From NCBI RefSeq assembly GCF_011397635.1, contig NC_064761.1, forward strand, positions 28,685,643-28,749,642: a DNA stretch of 64,000 nucleotides, read 5' to 3'. Of the stretch, positions 22,401 to 33,629 are shown piece by piece. Numbering within the stretch: position 1 is the stretch's first letter; each line of letters opens with the position of its first letter. The notes under the pieces are model-generated. The model made no database searches. It had not been told where the DNA came from and was given only the letters and a program-made list of their open reading frames with translations. The position numbers were made by a program, and so were the translations under genes. The stretch is from Epinephelus fuscoguttatus (Eukaryota; Chordata; Actinopteri; Perciformes; Serranidae).

Positions 22401-24397
22401 ACAAACATTTACCTCAGTAAACACAGCAGCAGACCTGAAAAGATAGATGATAGGGAAGTACTTTTCGTAATATGTGGACATATAATAAACTACTGTAATA
22501 TCAAACGCTAACTGGTCAATAGTGTTGTGTGGTATTTTCTAGGGCTTTTCGAGTCTAGAAACACTGATATTCTTGTCATGCTACTGGTTAAAAACTATGT
22601 CTTTACTGTTGCTTGACCCGTGACTCCATATATTTGCCTGCATATAACCCAGATTTTAAAAAGTTTGACCACCCCTGATCCAGAGAAAGTAAACGTGAAA
22701 CAAGGTACAAGGTTTCTGGAGGTGAAACTGCAGAAAGACCATTTTTGAATTTGGCACAAACATCCACTTAGACATATTAGATTTTGGTGGTCAAAGGTCA
22801 GGGTCACTGTGGCCTGTAGTGATCAAACTTAACTATCCAGAGGAAGTAAAAGTCATGACAAGGTTTCCGTAGGTGAACCTGCAGAAGGACTATTTCCAAA
22901 TTTGGCACAAACACCCACTTGGACTGCTTAGATTTTGGTGGTCAAAGGTCACTGTGACCTCAAAGAATATATTTTTGGCCATTACTCAAAAATTCATACA
23001 CTAATAATGACGAAATTTACACTAATATCTCATGGTATAAAAATATGAACTGATGATAACTTATGTTGATGAGGTCAAAGGTCAGCTTTACTGTGACACA
23101 ATTTCAGGCAGGAGAGACTTGTTCTGAGAGAAAAGAATATTTATTTGCATGTTTGTTTGTTTTTTCCGATTGCACCGAAAGGAGCAAAGAGGAGAACAGA
23201 TTTAAAGTTTGGCAGCAGCAACATGAATGGCTGAAGGAGATCGTGCCAAAGCTTGATTGGCTAACCAGGAGAGGGAACACCCATAGTCAGCTGATTGGAG
23301 GAAGCGGTGGGAGTGGGTTATAGAGAGAATTGTGAATGGATAAAGCATAAAGAAAGTCTTCCTGATTGAACTCATGCTGAGCTTAGTAATGTTCTCCAAA
23401 AACACTTGGAGAGATTTGGTCGGAAACCAAATTGGCGACACTAATTTCAAAACTGTGCTCATTGTATACTGTAGATCTTCTGTGCTGCCAGGTTGAAGAC
23501 GTGTGTGAAACATCAGCATTTTAGAATTTGTAGCGTCTTTGCATCCATATTTGAAGCACTGTCTGCCTTCATGGCAAGATATGAGTCTGAACAGACATGG
23601 GCGTGAACTGTAACTGCAATTTGACTGGGTTGCGGGGGTGTAAAGCCACAAGGCAGTAAATCTATACATCCATGTTTTACAGCTGTCGTCCGTGAGACCC
23701 CAGACAGAAGTAATGTTGCATTTTCTGTAGCAGATTTCCGAAACGTCATCATGTTTATGAGCAATTTTAAAGAAGTTAGAGAAAGTCATGACATACGGAG
23801 GTAATTAAACAATGTCATGTATAGGGTTTTTAGCTGTTAACAAGGGCCAAACAGAACATTTGGTTTAATGCTAAGTTTGTATGAATACCCTCATGAACAT
23901 GTTCTGCACCATTGAACCATACTGTCCTCAGTAATCAGCTGCTGCTCTATATTTTACTTCTCTAAATATATTCCGCTGTTTCTTTTATCCTACATGTTCA
24001 TATATATATATATGCCTCTGTATGTTTAGGTGTGTGTTTGTGTGCATGTGAGTGATTGCTAGGAAGGTAATGCTTATGGCCAGCCCTACAGGCCCAACCC
24101 AGTAATTAGAGAGAAGAGCAATGCCTATCCCCCCAGCCTGTGATCTCAGCCTCCATCTCTACGCTCACTGCCGTATTTTACCCCAGGGGGTGACTCACAG
24201 TGATGAACGACTGGGCACATCCTGTATATGACACACCCTGGCAGCGGCATCTCAACAGCTTGAAAGTTTTAGCATTTGGTGTAATTATCGGTAAAAAAGA
24301 GGGAGATGGATATGGAGAGATAAAGAGGGGAAAGGAATGTGGGCAGCAGCTGATTTAAGACAGGCAGACAGTTGACAGTAACAACAGGTAGACCGTG

Positions 24398-24418
24398 CAG
24401 CAGCAGCAGCAGCAGCAG
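24398..24418. repeat. (CAG)7 trinucleotide run
   Basis: A short perfect CAG tract in intergenic DNA, with no reading frame around it that looks coding. Confidence 0.9.
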
Positions 24419-24969
24419 ACAGACTGCCTGTGGTGTTTCTGGCTCGTGTACACATCTGAAATGTCCCAGTCTTATGTCATGCAGTCCCTTTGAGATCCAA
24501 TTAGTTTGGCTTTGACCCTAAGACCTGCTGAGGAAATTAAAAGATCATGGTAGAGAGAACATAGATTTCCTGCTGGAGAGGAATTCCTTCACATTATTGT
24601 TGTTGCTTTTTCTTTTTCTCCTGCAGACTTGCAAAACCTATGAGGCTGTACATTTGTTTCACATTCCTCTCTGTGCACTCCTGAGATTATGTCGGCTGTA
24701 GCCTGCAAAAAGTGCAAAGCAGAGTTGAGCCGCGCGCTAATTCGTAAATCTGGAGATTGTTTTTACACTCCATCTGTTTCCTTATCTGTCTCTGTTTCTT
24801 CCTCTCTCATGCCTCCAATATTTACACGTGTTTACAGAATTTAAAAGCGGCACCTCTGTAGCAAACACAGGTGTAGCTTAGACGCTAAATAACAACATGC
24901 AGTCTGTAATAGTCACATGAAATCTCTGAAAGTGAGACATGACCCTCATAAACATGTGTTTGCAGCCGT

Positions 24970-24970
<1 letters not shown>

Positions 24971-25022
<52 letters not shown>
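24971..25022. repeat. (CA)26 microsatellite
   Basis: A perfect dinucleotide run in the desert between lpl and safb. Confidence 0.97.
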
Positions 25023-25025
<3 letters not shown>

Positions 25026-26235
25026 CCCAAATGGTGAAATCTTCAAACATCCATTCTGCTGAGTCACTGAGAAGGTTGAGAAGGAAAACAGGGATTCAAT
25101 TTCACAGGACGATGCAGCGTAAATATGCATCTTGGCGAGGGGCCTCCTGCGTTGCTGAGGTAATGCCATGTGTGTACAGTATGTGACTTCCACACTAAAG
25201 ATCCGCAGCCAGCAGGCAGCAGATGTGGTTGCTGACTTTCATGTTTTCTGTATGTTTTCTGGTGACTCTTAATTATAATGTGGCTTCATTTTGATGTAGA
25301 GCTGCACATCCATCTTCTTCTGTGTTCCTTAAACTGTATCCCTGTGCAAGGCCTCATTGTTTTTCATGACTACACTGACACTCCTCACATTGTGTTCCCC
25401 TTTATCCGTGTGTTTCCACTCCCTTCCATGGCCATCACTGACAAGACGCAACAGGAGAGGAAAAGACCTTCAGGGATTTTCTGCTGAGACCTCGAAGCCA
25501 GCTGTGAAAGAGAAAACAATGTCAAAGAAAGAAAAACTCAGGAGTCATGGTTTCACCAACTGTAAAGTTTATTTTACACTTGTGGCATCAAAGCTAAAAA
25601 GAAAGCCTTGATTACCCAGCACAAGAGTGAGTTAAAGCCTTAATTGCCCGTTCAGAATCCATTAGACGAGGAAACAGATTTGCTGGGCAGGACAGAGAGA
25701 AAGAAAGGCTCCTCAGTGGGAGTCCAGTCTTTTACGAGCCTCCTACTAAAGACACAGTAAGGTCATAAAAGAGCCGCAGAAAGGCTCGAGTGTGCGAGGA
25801 GAGCAGTATTTTACTCCTCTATTCAAGGGTGACATGAAGAGGTTGTGTTACACACTCGCACCGGCGGTTTAACGAGAAAACTAATTGATGCGTGAATTGC
25901 ATGCAGGGCGTTTGGGGTGTTTATATCAAACGTACACCGAGAGTGTCTCTTATTTGTATCCACTGTGCACTGTAAAGTGTGTTTGTGCCCCTTGCATGAA
26001 CCTTTCACTCCTTAATTTCCAGTAAGTGAAGCAGCAAGATAACAAACACAGAGCTTCACAGGAAGAGAAGAATCAACAGTGCTTGTCCTGGGAAAACAAG
26101 CTGTGTCAAAATATAGTAGGAGATCATAGATTATGTTTACAGATGATGAGAATGTAACATGTTTTATTGGACATGCATGAGCCCTAAATAGTTTTACAAG
26201 TGAAAAAGCAGATCAAATCACGTCTGTGGTCTCAC

Positions 26236-26882
26236 TCTGAGACATTTTTCTTTTGCAGAGATGATGCTCATGAGATCAAGTGAAAGCCAGCAACCTTCTC
26301 TTACATCATGTTTGACATATATATAAAAATATATATAGATATATGTGGAACCTGTTTCCATGTACAGATGCCAAACCCTATCAAGGCGCAGGACATTTTT
26401 GTCTGCCAGTTAGATAAGGCATGTAGGTGCCAGGTTTTGACACAGACAAAGAATGTTTGGAATAAAAAAAAGGATATTCCTGGTTCTTTTGCATCCATTT
26501 TTATCAAATCATGAGTCTGACAATGTCACAGGAGTGCAATGCTGACTTTTTTTAGTGCACTTAAGGAAATCAGCTGAGGTTACGCCCAAAAATGTGAGCC
26601 ATTTTTCTTTCGCAGAGCCTTTTCTTATGTATCAAACCCAGTGATCTCAGTGAGGAGACTCTGCCAGCACTACATGAGAGCTGAATGTATGTTAGGGTGA
26701 CCTCATGTGAGCAGTTGCAAGACACACCAGCCTCCTCCTGATATCATGTTTGACATATATAAAGATATATATATTTAGATAAATATGAAACTTAAGTCAG
26801 TGTGCAGACACCAGACCTGAGGATGGCACTGTTACATAGCATGAGGACATTTTTGTCTGCCAGTTAGATAAGTTATGCATGT
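26236..26882 (+). repeat. Local direct duplication
   Basis: Segments at about 26236-26424 and 26594-26882 share ATCATGTTTGACATATATA, GGACATTTTTGTCTGCCAGT and TTAGATAAG in the same order and orientation, offset by roughly 440 bp. The region is non-coding and the origin of the duplication is unclear. Confidence 0.65.
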
Positions 26883-28483
26883 GTAAGTACGCCTACAGTG
26901 CATATGTGTGCGTGTACGTACTGTATGTACATTGCATACACAAAGGAACATATGGATTGGCGGTTGTACATCTGTTGCTGTGTGTCCTCTGTATGTCAGG
27001 TCATACAGAGCTTCCACTGTCCTTCAGTGTCCAGTACACAACTGCCTGCTTATTTTTTTTGTAGTGGATGCAAGTGCTCACAGAGTCCTGACAGTGATGT
27101 ACGCACATAAAACAAGCACGCATGTTTCAAAATCATGTAGGCCGACATGCAATTGCAGTAGCTCTGCATGCTCAGTCAAGTTTCTACATCACAATTTCAT
27201 CCCTGCACATTACATAAGGACTTTTGCACATGTGTGTCGGTGGTTTTATCTGTATGTTATGAGTGGAATGCGACAGTCCAGAAGCCTGAATGAGTCCTAT
27301 GTTTCATCCGTGAAGGCAGCTGGTCGTGCTGGTGTAAAGGGAGACGACATGGGTCGCTGTGCACGCAGCAGTCAGCACCAGTCTAGTCAGACCGAACTGT
27401 CTCAACTCCCCAACTGAGGAGAAAGAAGAGATTTCATAACAAGGGATTTCAACTGCTCCAGAAGTCTGGCCTGTAGGCGGTGAGGGAAGGTTGCAATGTT
27501 CAGTTCCTGCTGACTTTGCTGTTTAAAATATTTGAATCATTTTGCAACCTAATCTTATCTGAGGACATCACACACTGGGTTGTGAGTAACGTACTGTAAT
27601 TGTGATGTTGCATGGGATTGAATGAGTAAATTGATTTATGAAGTCATTATGTTTAGCTCCATGTGCAACCAGACATTAAAGGATTAACCCAAATTAAAGG
27701 CTGAAAGGACCATCAGAGATTATTTTTAGGTCAGACATGATGATTCAGCAACAGCAGAACATTTGGTGACAGACTTTCCTCACACTGTTGTTCAGCATCC
27801 CTCTTACAGAAGCGACTGATGGTATCTTTATGTCTGACTCTTCTCGGACGGTTATGACCCGTCTTGGCTTGAGTTTGGCCTTCGCTCTCTTTTCATCAGT
27901 CTGGCTGCTGTCTGAGCTCGATATCTTTGTCAGGCAGGAGGCAGAGTTTGCATCATTCCTCTCATGCTGCCGCCCAGCAGCTTGGCATGAGGTCTGAGTG
28001 TTCTGCACGAACAACTGTGCGAAGCTCGGGATCATCGTTCTGGCAGCAGAGCTCCACCAGATGAAGGATTTCCCCCATCATCCATCTATGTTGTCCTGTT
28101 GTTGCTTGTTATCAAACATCTGTCTGTGCTTTTGCTTAATTCCCTTAAAACTGTGAACAAAAATGTCTTTTATGTATCACAAAAACATGCTCAATAATCC
28201 ATGAAAGATCTCATATTCAAATTGAAGCTTCAAGGAGCGATAACCGCTAACACACTATAATTACATCATGTTGTTGTTTATCATGTGTAAACTACATCAA
28301 GTAATTTTGATGTGGACTGGATGATGTTTAAGGCTGACTTCATGTTTGTGAGGCTATAAGTACATATGAGCCTGTATATATCCTCAGGCCAGGAAGTTTG
28401 GGGCAGATTTGACCAAGTATCATAGAGTTAGAAAACTACTCCCTGTTTTGTGGTGGCACATGAAATTTGACACTTTATTATGG

Positions 28484-28484
<1 letters not shown>

Positions 28485-28523
<39 letters not shown>
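28485..28523. repeat. (CA)n microsatellite
   Basis: A near-perfect run of about 19 CA units in intergenic DNA. Confidence 0.95.
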
Positions 28524-28524
<1 letters not shown>

Positions 28525-28659
28525 AAAAACTCTTAAGCTCTCAAAAAAAATTTCAGGTCAATTAGGTTAAATCTTAAGGAGGAGTTTGTTAAAATGATCC
28601 CTGTGAATGGTAAAAAATCCACTAAAATTGTTCAGTTAATTCAAAATGGCTGACTTCCT

Positions 28660-29200
28660 GTTGGGTTTATGGCTCTGAGTGAGTTTTTGTAAAGTCTAGG
28701 GATGTTACCAAGCAGCAGCCACTGAGGCTGAAAAATGAAACCAATGCCGAAGTGCCAAAAACTGCGGTTCATTGACTGACCACTGGAGGCTGGCTCCAGA
28801 AGCCAGTCAGTCCCCAGAGACTCCCACATTAAAACGCCCAACTTTATAGCAATAAACATGTTTACAGCCTGGTACAAAAACAGTTTTGGTCTCTGTAGCT
28901 AATTTCAGCATTCATGAAAACTGTACCTGGGGTGAATCTCTGTATAACTCACCCATTTACATTTTATTAAAGCTTAAAGTTCTGCATAATTAAGGACGGC
29001 CCACTTTGGGTGACGAGTAGTGAGATTAATAGTGTACTCGGCTTCTCAGTCAACCCTTGCTCCTCCACAGCACCAGCCTTTTATTCAAATATGGTCACTT
29101 CTGGCACTGAAAAACCAAGATCGCGATGGCCAAGACTGAATTCAAGGCTTCAAAACAGGAGAGCACAAACCAATGGTTGAGCCATTGAGCCATTTTGTAA
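28660..29200 (-). repeat. Dispersed repeat D, shared with lpl intron 4
   Basis: Pieces such as CTGGAGGCTGGCTCCAGA, ACATGTTTACAGCCTGGTAC, CAAAAACTGCGGTTCATTGA and GGCTTCAAAACAGGAGAGCA are approximate reverse complements of words in 13915-14400. The two copies are in opposite orientation. Confidence 0.6.
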
Positions 29201-29334
29201 CATCCAAGCATGAGACCTGAAAATATCAAAAATAAAATTTTTCACTAGTTTTGATGCTTGTGTACATTTTTGTGAGTTTTTGAGTTCCTTTACACCCTCA
29301 AAAATTGTATTTATTGCTCAAAATAATAATAATA

Positions 29335-29582
29335 ATTCATTCATTTTCCATAACCGCTTATCTTGTTACGGGTCACAGGGGGGTGGAGCCTATCCCAGCT
29401 GACACTGGGCGAGAGGCGGGGTACACCCTGGACAGGTCGCCAGACTATCACAGGGCTGACACATAGAGACAGACAACCATTCACACTCACATTCACACCT
29501 ACAGACAATTTAGAGTCACCAATTAACCTGCATGTCTTTGGACTGTGGGAGGAAGCCGGAGTACCTGGAGAAAACCTGCCCA
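29335..29582 (+). repeat. Dispersed repeat family C, copy 2
   Basis: It shares CATAACCGCTTATC, GGAGCCTATCCCAGCTGAC, CACAGGGCTGACACATAGAG and TGTCTTTGGACTGTGGGAGG with the copy at 20023. It stops after GAGAAAACCTGCCC, so its 3' part is missing. Confidence 0.75.
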
Positions 29583-29774
29583 TAATGTAATATTAATTCC
29601 CTCAGTTTCAATAGGGTCCTTGCTCCAGTTGGTGCTCAGGCCCTAAATATTCACCTTCTCAATATCTGTATATGTTGTAGAATTATCTCACATCAAAACC
29701 TGTTTTCAGATCTTAGGGAATAGTACTACATGTATGAATAAAGTTGGATAAAGCCAAGAAATAGACTGGATTAA

Positions 29775-29961
29775 AAAAAAATTAGATATTTTTTGGGGCA
29801 TTTTTTAGCCTTTAATTGATAGGACAGACAAGCGTGAAGGGGGGGAGAGAGAGAGGGAGTGATGTGCAGCAAAAGGCCACAGGCTGGAGTTGAACCTGGG
29901 CCACTGCGGCAACAGCCTTATACATGGGGCGCCTGCTCTACCACTAAGACACCAACGCCCC
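29775..29961 (-). mobile_element. tRNA-derived SINE, family B, copy 2
   Basis: It has the same structure as the copy at 14868-15048: on the minus strand it starts GGGGCGTTGGTGTCTTAGTGG at about 29960. The B-box region (complement of GGAGTTGAACCTGG) is near 29886-29899. Confidence 0.78.
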
Positions 29962-32443
29962 TAGACTGGATATTTTATGTCTTACCATAATGTACTGTAT
30001 GTTTTTCAGATAAAATCAGGACTATATGATATTGTGGGGATCAATTTGATGGTGAAATTCTCAAAACACATTCGTTGGCAGAAACATGGCAAGCTAGATA
30101 CACTGTTTATGTTTTCATCTTTTTCTCTTTCTGCATATTTTCTGGCCCACAGCAGACCTCCTCCTCATCATCATCCTCCCTGCAGGTCCAACTGTTGTTC
30201 TGAGCTTCAGTCCTGTTGAAACATAATAAGGATGTTGTCTCAGCTTTGTTTTCCCTCAGCTGTCCAAGGAAGCTCCTGGTGGATCCACCTGAGGTGGTCT
30301 CAGGTCTGGTGCCTTGCAGACTAACATATGAGAAGGTCTCATGCACATGAGCGCTCCATCAAATGCAAACATGGAGCACAAACATTACGACCTCGCCTCA
30401 GCATCTCACATTCACATGCACTGCCACTGATTCAGAGAGGTGAACTAATCGAAGCGATGATGGAGGATCTTCATGGAAACCTGCTGAGTGATATGATGTG
30501 AATTCCACTGTGTTTGTTTCTCATGTGCGGGATGTAGGTGGGGCTCTGACACCTGCTGTAGTCATCACCTGCCATACCTCTACATATCACACAACTCCTC
30601 TACATTCATCACAGAGAAATAAACCCTGCAATTACCTCTATTATTGATACACAAAAACATCTCTGCTACATATCTGCAGCAGCAGGCATCAGCTTGTGTT
30701 TTTCTGTGATAAAGTAGATGTAGATAGGGAGAGACAGAAAGAGAGAGGAGGGAGACACGCAGAAAGATGGAGGACACTTCAGTTAGATGACTCATCAGGA
30801 CAGACATCAGAGAAAATAAACACACATTCCAAAGTCCAGGATTCTGGGTAAATGATGTTTAACAGCACGGGGTGACGCCGAGGATCACTGGTGCGTGCGT
30901 GTGTGTGCATTCCTCTCACGTTGACCTCATTGTAGGTGTTTGCATATACACACATATTATGCCTTTAATCAAGTGCATGTCCAGGCAAAATGTCTGTGAC
31001 CTTCTCTCACTCAAATCCTGCATGCTCCTCACCCCAGTGATCGTGGTCATGTTGATTTAAGCTGTGCGTTCTACATCTGGGGGGAGTATTTGCAGTGCTG
31101 GAGGGGGTCAGTCGGGGCAAGAGGAGAAAGGAGGAGAAACCGGCGTGTAGGGACACATGTCTGCGTCCTGATGGCAAACATCCGCTCACCCACAAGTCAT
31201 GTCCTCCATGCCCTCATCTTCTGTTTCCATTTTTTCCACTTGTTGCATTGCTGACATCCACATCCACCGTGCAAGAGCTGATGTTACATCTAGTGTACTC
31301 ATGTAGTGACTGCAACTCTCAGTCCTCACAGTTACTGATATGTAAATGCTGATATTCTAGCTTGCATTCACCTTCAATTAATATGCATAATAACATCTAC
31401 TTAATGTCTAAAATAAAAGTAGAGATGAGCAGTTCTGGCTGCTATTTGTGGTCATATTATACCCTCTAGTGGACAAAAAGAAAATGACAGAAGAAAATGG
31501 AGAGGATTTTAGAGTCAAAGGTGACATGAATGATGTCCTGCCTCAGCAGGGCCTGCTTTGTGTGTGTGTTGCTGTCAGTCTGTCTGCTGTGTCTTGCAGG
31601 TCCTGGTGGGCGGAGCTGAGTAAGTGGCAACTGGAAGCACCTGGCCAGTCTCCCAGTGGCAGCTTACTTAAGCCTGGCTGTGCCATCATTTCACCCTCTT
31701 CGCCTCATCCAGCACTACACTTTTGTCTAGTTGGCTTTGACCTGGTTTTTAGTTTGTGTTCTACACCACACAACAGCCTGTACACATCACTCACTCACCC
31801 ATTCACCTGCCGACATGCAGATTTACACACCTCGCACCCTAACTATGTTTTTGCAATTATCTATTGTTAGTAATAAATCTATGTACTTTTCAGTTGATAC
31901 CGTGCGTGATTCCCATTTTTGCTAGGCCATGACAGGAATACGACATGGAGGGGATCTGAAAATTGCAGTAGGCCATATTGCCTCTAAAATTTAGATTAAT
32001 TGTTCAGCCCTCATATGAACCATGCTGCATGCTTCTGGTGCTAGTCACTGCAGGTGCAGACTTCCTGATTCGAGCTGATGTCAGGGGTTCACCTGGGATT
32101 GCCCCAAAATCTGCAATAACATTTTGATGGCTACAAGTTTGTTCACAGTCCTGAATGCAATTGCAAGACAAGTAATTACATACACTGTGAATGGTCATGG
32201 AAATTTTCATTACAGGTCCTTGAAAAGACATGGAAAAGTACTGAAATTTTAGCCATGGAAATGTGTGGGAACCCTGTATTCAACTCTTCCATTAGAGCCT
32301 CTTGTTCTATCAGTGTCCTTTATTACAAAAATGCAACATACAGGTTGGACAATAACTAGTAAAGACTCATACACTGAGAGCGCTTTTGACTGTAGATGCT
32401 GTGATCAAGGAAAAGCCTCAATATATAACCTTCATTTTAACTT

Positions 32444-33350
32444 GCGAGACATTTTGACTTGTCAGTAGGAGAAACACAGGTGTAAATAATAAAATGAACA
32501 AAGGCTGAATTTCATTTAACTGCTTTGACTTCAGGTTAGTAGTATTTTGCATGTTTGGACACAGTCGGTCTCACTGAAGCACTTGAACAGAAAAGTCATC
32601 GTTAGTGTCATGAGCAACACCTGAGCTTCCCCTACTGTGACAAGTCAAAATGTCTGTGGTGAGACAGGCCTGTGGAGAATGTTGCAAGACGACAATGTCT
32701 CTTATGAAACTAGAATTTAGTCATTACAAAACTAACACGTCCGTCAGAACACTGAAATGAAACTGCCACAATATTAGACACATTCAGCAGGTCTGAGATC
32801 CTCGTAAACAAGCAACAGCCACGGTTTGGAAATGAGTTACTGTGTGTCAAACATGTTTTAAGAGGATTAGTGTCCAAGATTTTCCAGTACCACATACAGT
32901 GGATATCTGCACTCAGGCTGCTGTTCTGATGCCCTTAAACTTTTCCACATTCCAGAGGGAGCGTTACCCAACGTGAGGTCCAGTGAGGATGGATGTACTT
33001 CACATGAGTTCTAGACCTCCCGTCTGGACTGAAGAAATGAGGTGAAAAGTTAGTGGCTGCAAAAGCAAACCCAGCGGGTGGCCTGGGAGAACTGGCTGGA
33101 GTCCAGTAATGTCACCTCAGTAACAGTCAGAATAGGCCTTTTTCATGGAAGACATTTTGACATGTTGCAGTAGGAAAAGCACAGGTGGAAATAATGAGCT
33201 CAACAACGGCTGAATTTATTTAGCTGCTTTGATTTCAGGGTCCTGGTATCACTGTCACTCCCACTAGGACTCCTGAATAGAGCAGAGCAATCATCAGTGT
33301 CAGTAACAGCTGTGCTTTCTATACAATGACGGGCCAAAATGTCCAGGATT
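32444..33350 (+). repeat. Pair of diverged direct repeats (about 210 bp each)
   Basis: Copies at 32444-32655 and 33143-33350 share GACATTTTGACTTGTCAGTA or GACATTTTGACATGTTGCAG, then ACACAGGTGTAAATAATA or GCACAGGTGGAAATAATG, AAGGCTGAATTTCATTTAAC or ACGGCTGAATTTATTTAGC, and CATCGTTAGTGTC or CATCAGTGTCAG. I take them as two copies of one dispersed repeat. The class is not known to me. Confidence 0.6.
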
Positions 33351-33629
33351 ACATGCTGCATGTTTAACTGCAACAGGAAACGATCTTGACTATGATGATC
33401 TTAACTTGACCTCTGTGCTTCATACTCATGGGTCATGACTACACCAACTGTCAGTGTTGGCTTAGATATGATCTCCAGATATAGCACCTTCTTCGCTCTA
33501 ACTTCCCTAGTTCTTATCTATTACAGGATCCAACTTCCTTTTCTACAAACAGAGTTCCTCTCTTCTCTTCGTCAGCACACTGCAGCTCATGTTTCATGAA
33601 AAACAACTGATGACCCATGTGGGGAGGTA

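Larger units (their letters stand above)
21884..22677. mobile_element. hAT-like non-autonomous element inserted in the tandem array
   Basis: The ends are CAGGGATGGCCGAACTGC at 21884 and, inverted, AAGTTTGACCACCCCTG ending at 22677. Flanks ATGTAGGG (21876-21883) and ATCCAGAG (22678-22685) both align to the same site of the neighbouring repeat unit (ATCCAGAG near 22833), as expected for a diverged 8-bp duplication. Inside are a SINE-B piece (21938-22066) and an L2 fragment (22080-22400), so it has itself been a target. Confidence 0.55.
21738..22970 (+). repeat. Tandem repeat array of about 140 bp units, split by an insertion
   Basis: Units share AATTTGGCACAAACATCCAC, TTAGATTTTGGTGGTCAAAG and GGTCACTGTGACC. 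They appear at about 21760-21883, 22678-22830 and 22830-22970. The first is separated from the others by a hAT-like element at 21884-22677. The units are non-coding. Similar tracts are widespread in fish genomes. Confidence 0.65.

Noticed and set aside
23202-23789. 195-codon minus-strand open frame
   Set aside because: No domain, no homology I recognise, isolated in repeat-rich desert without splice structure; likely random.
26908-27417. 169-codon plus-strand frame
   Set aside because: Low-complexity TG/CA-rich start and no protein-like pattern; treated as chance.
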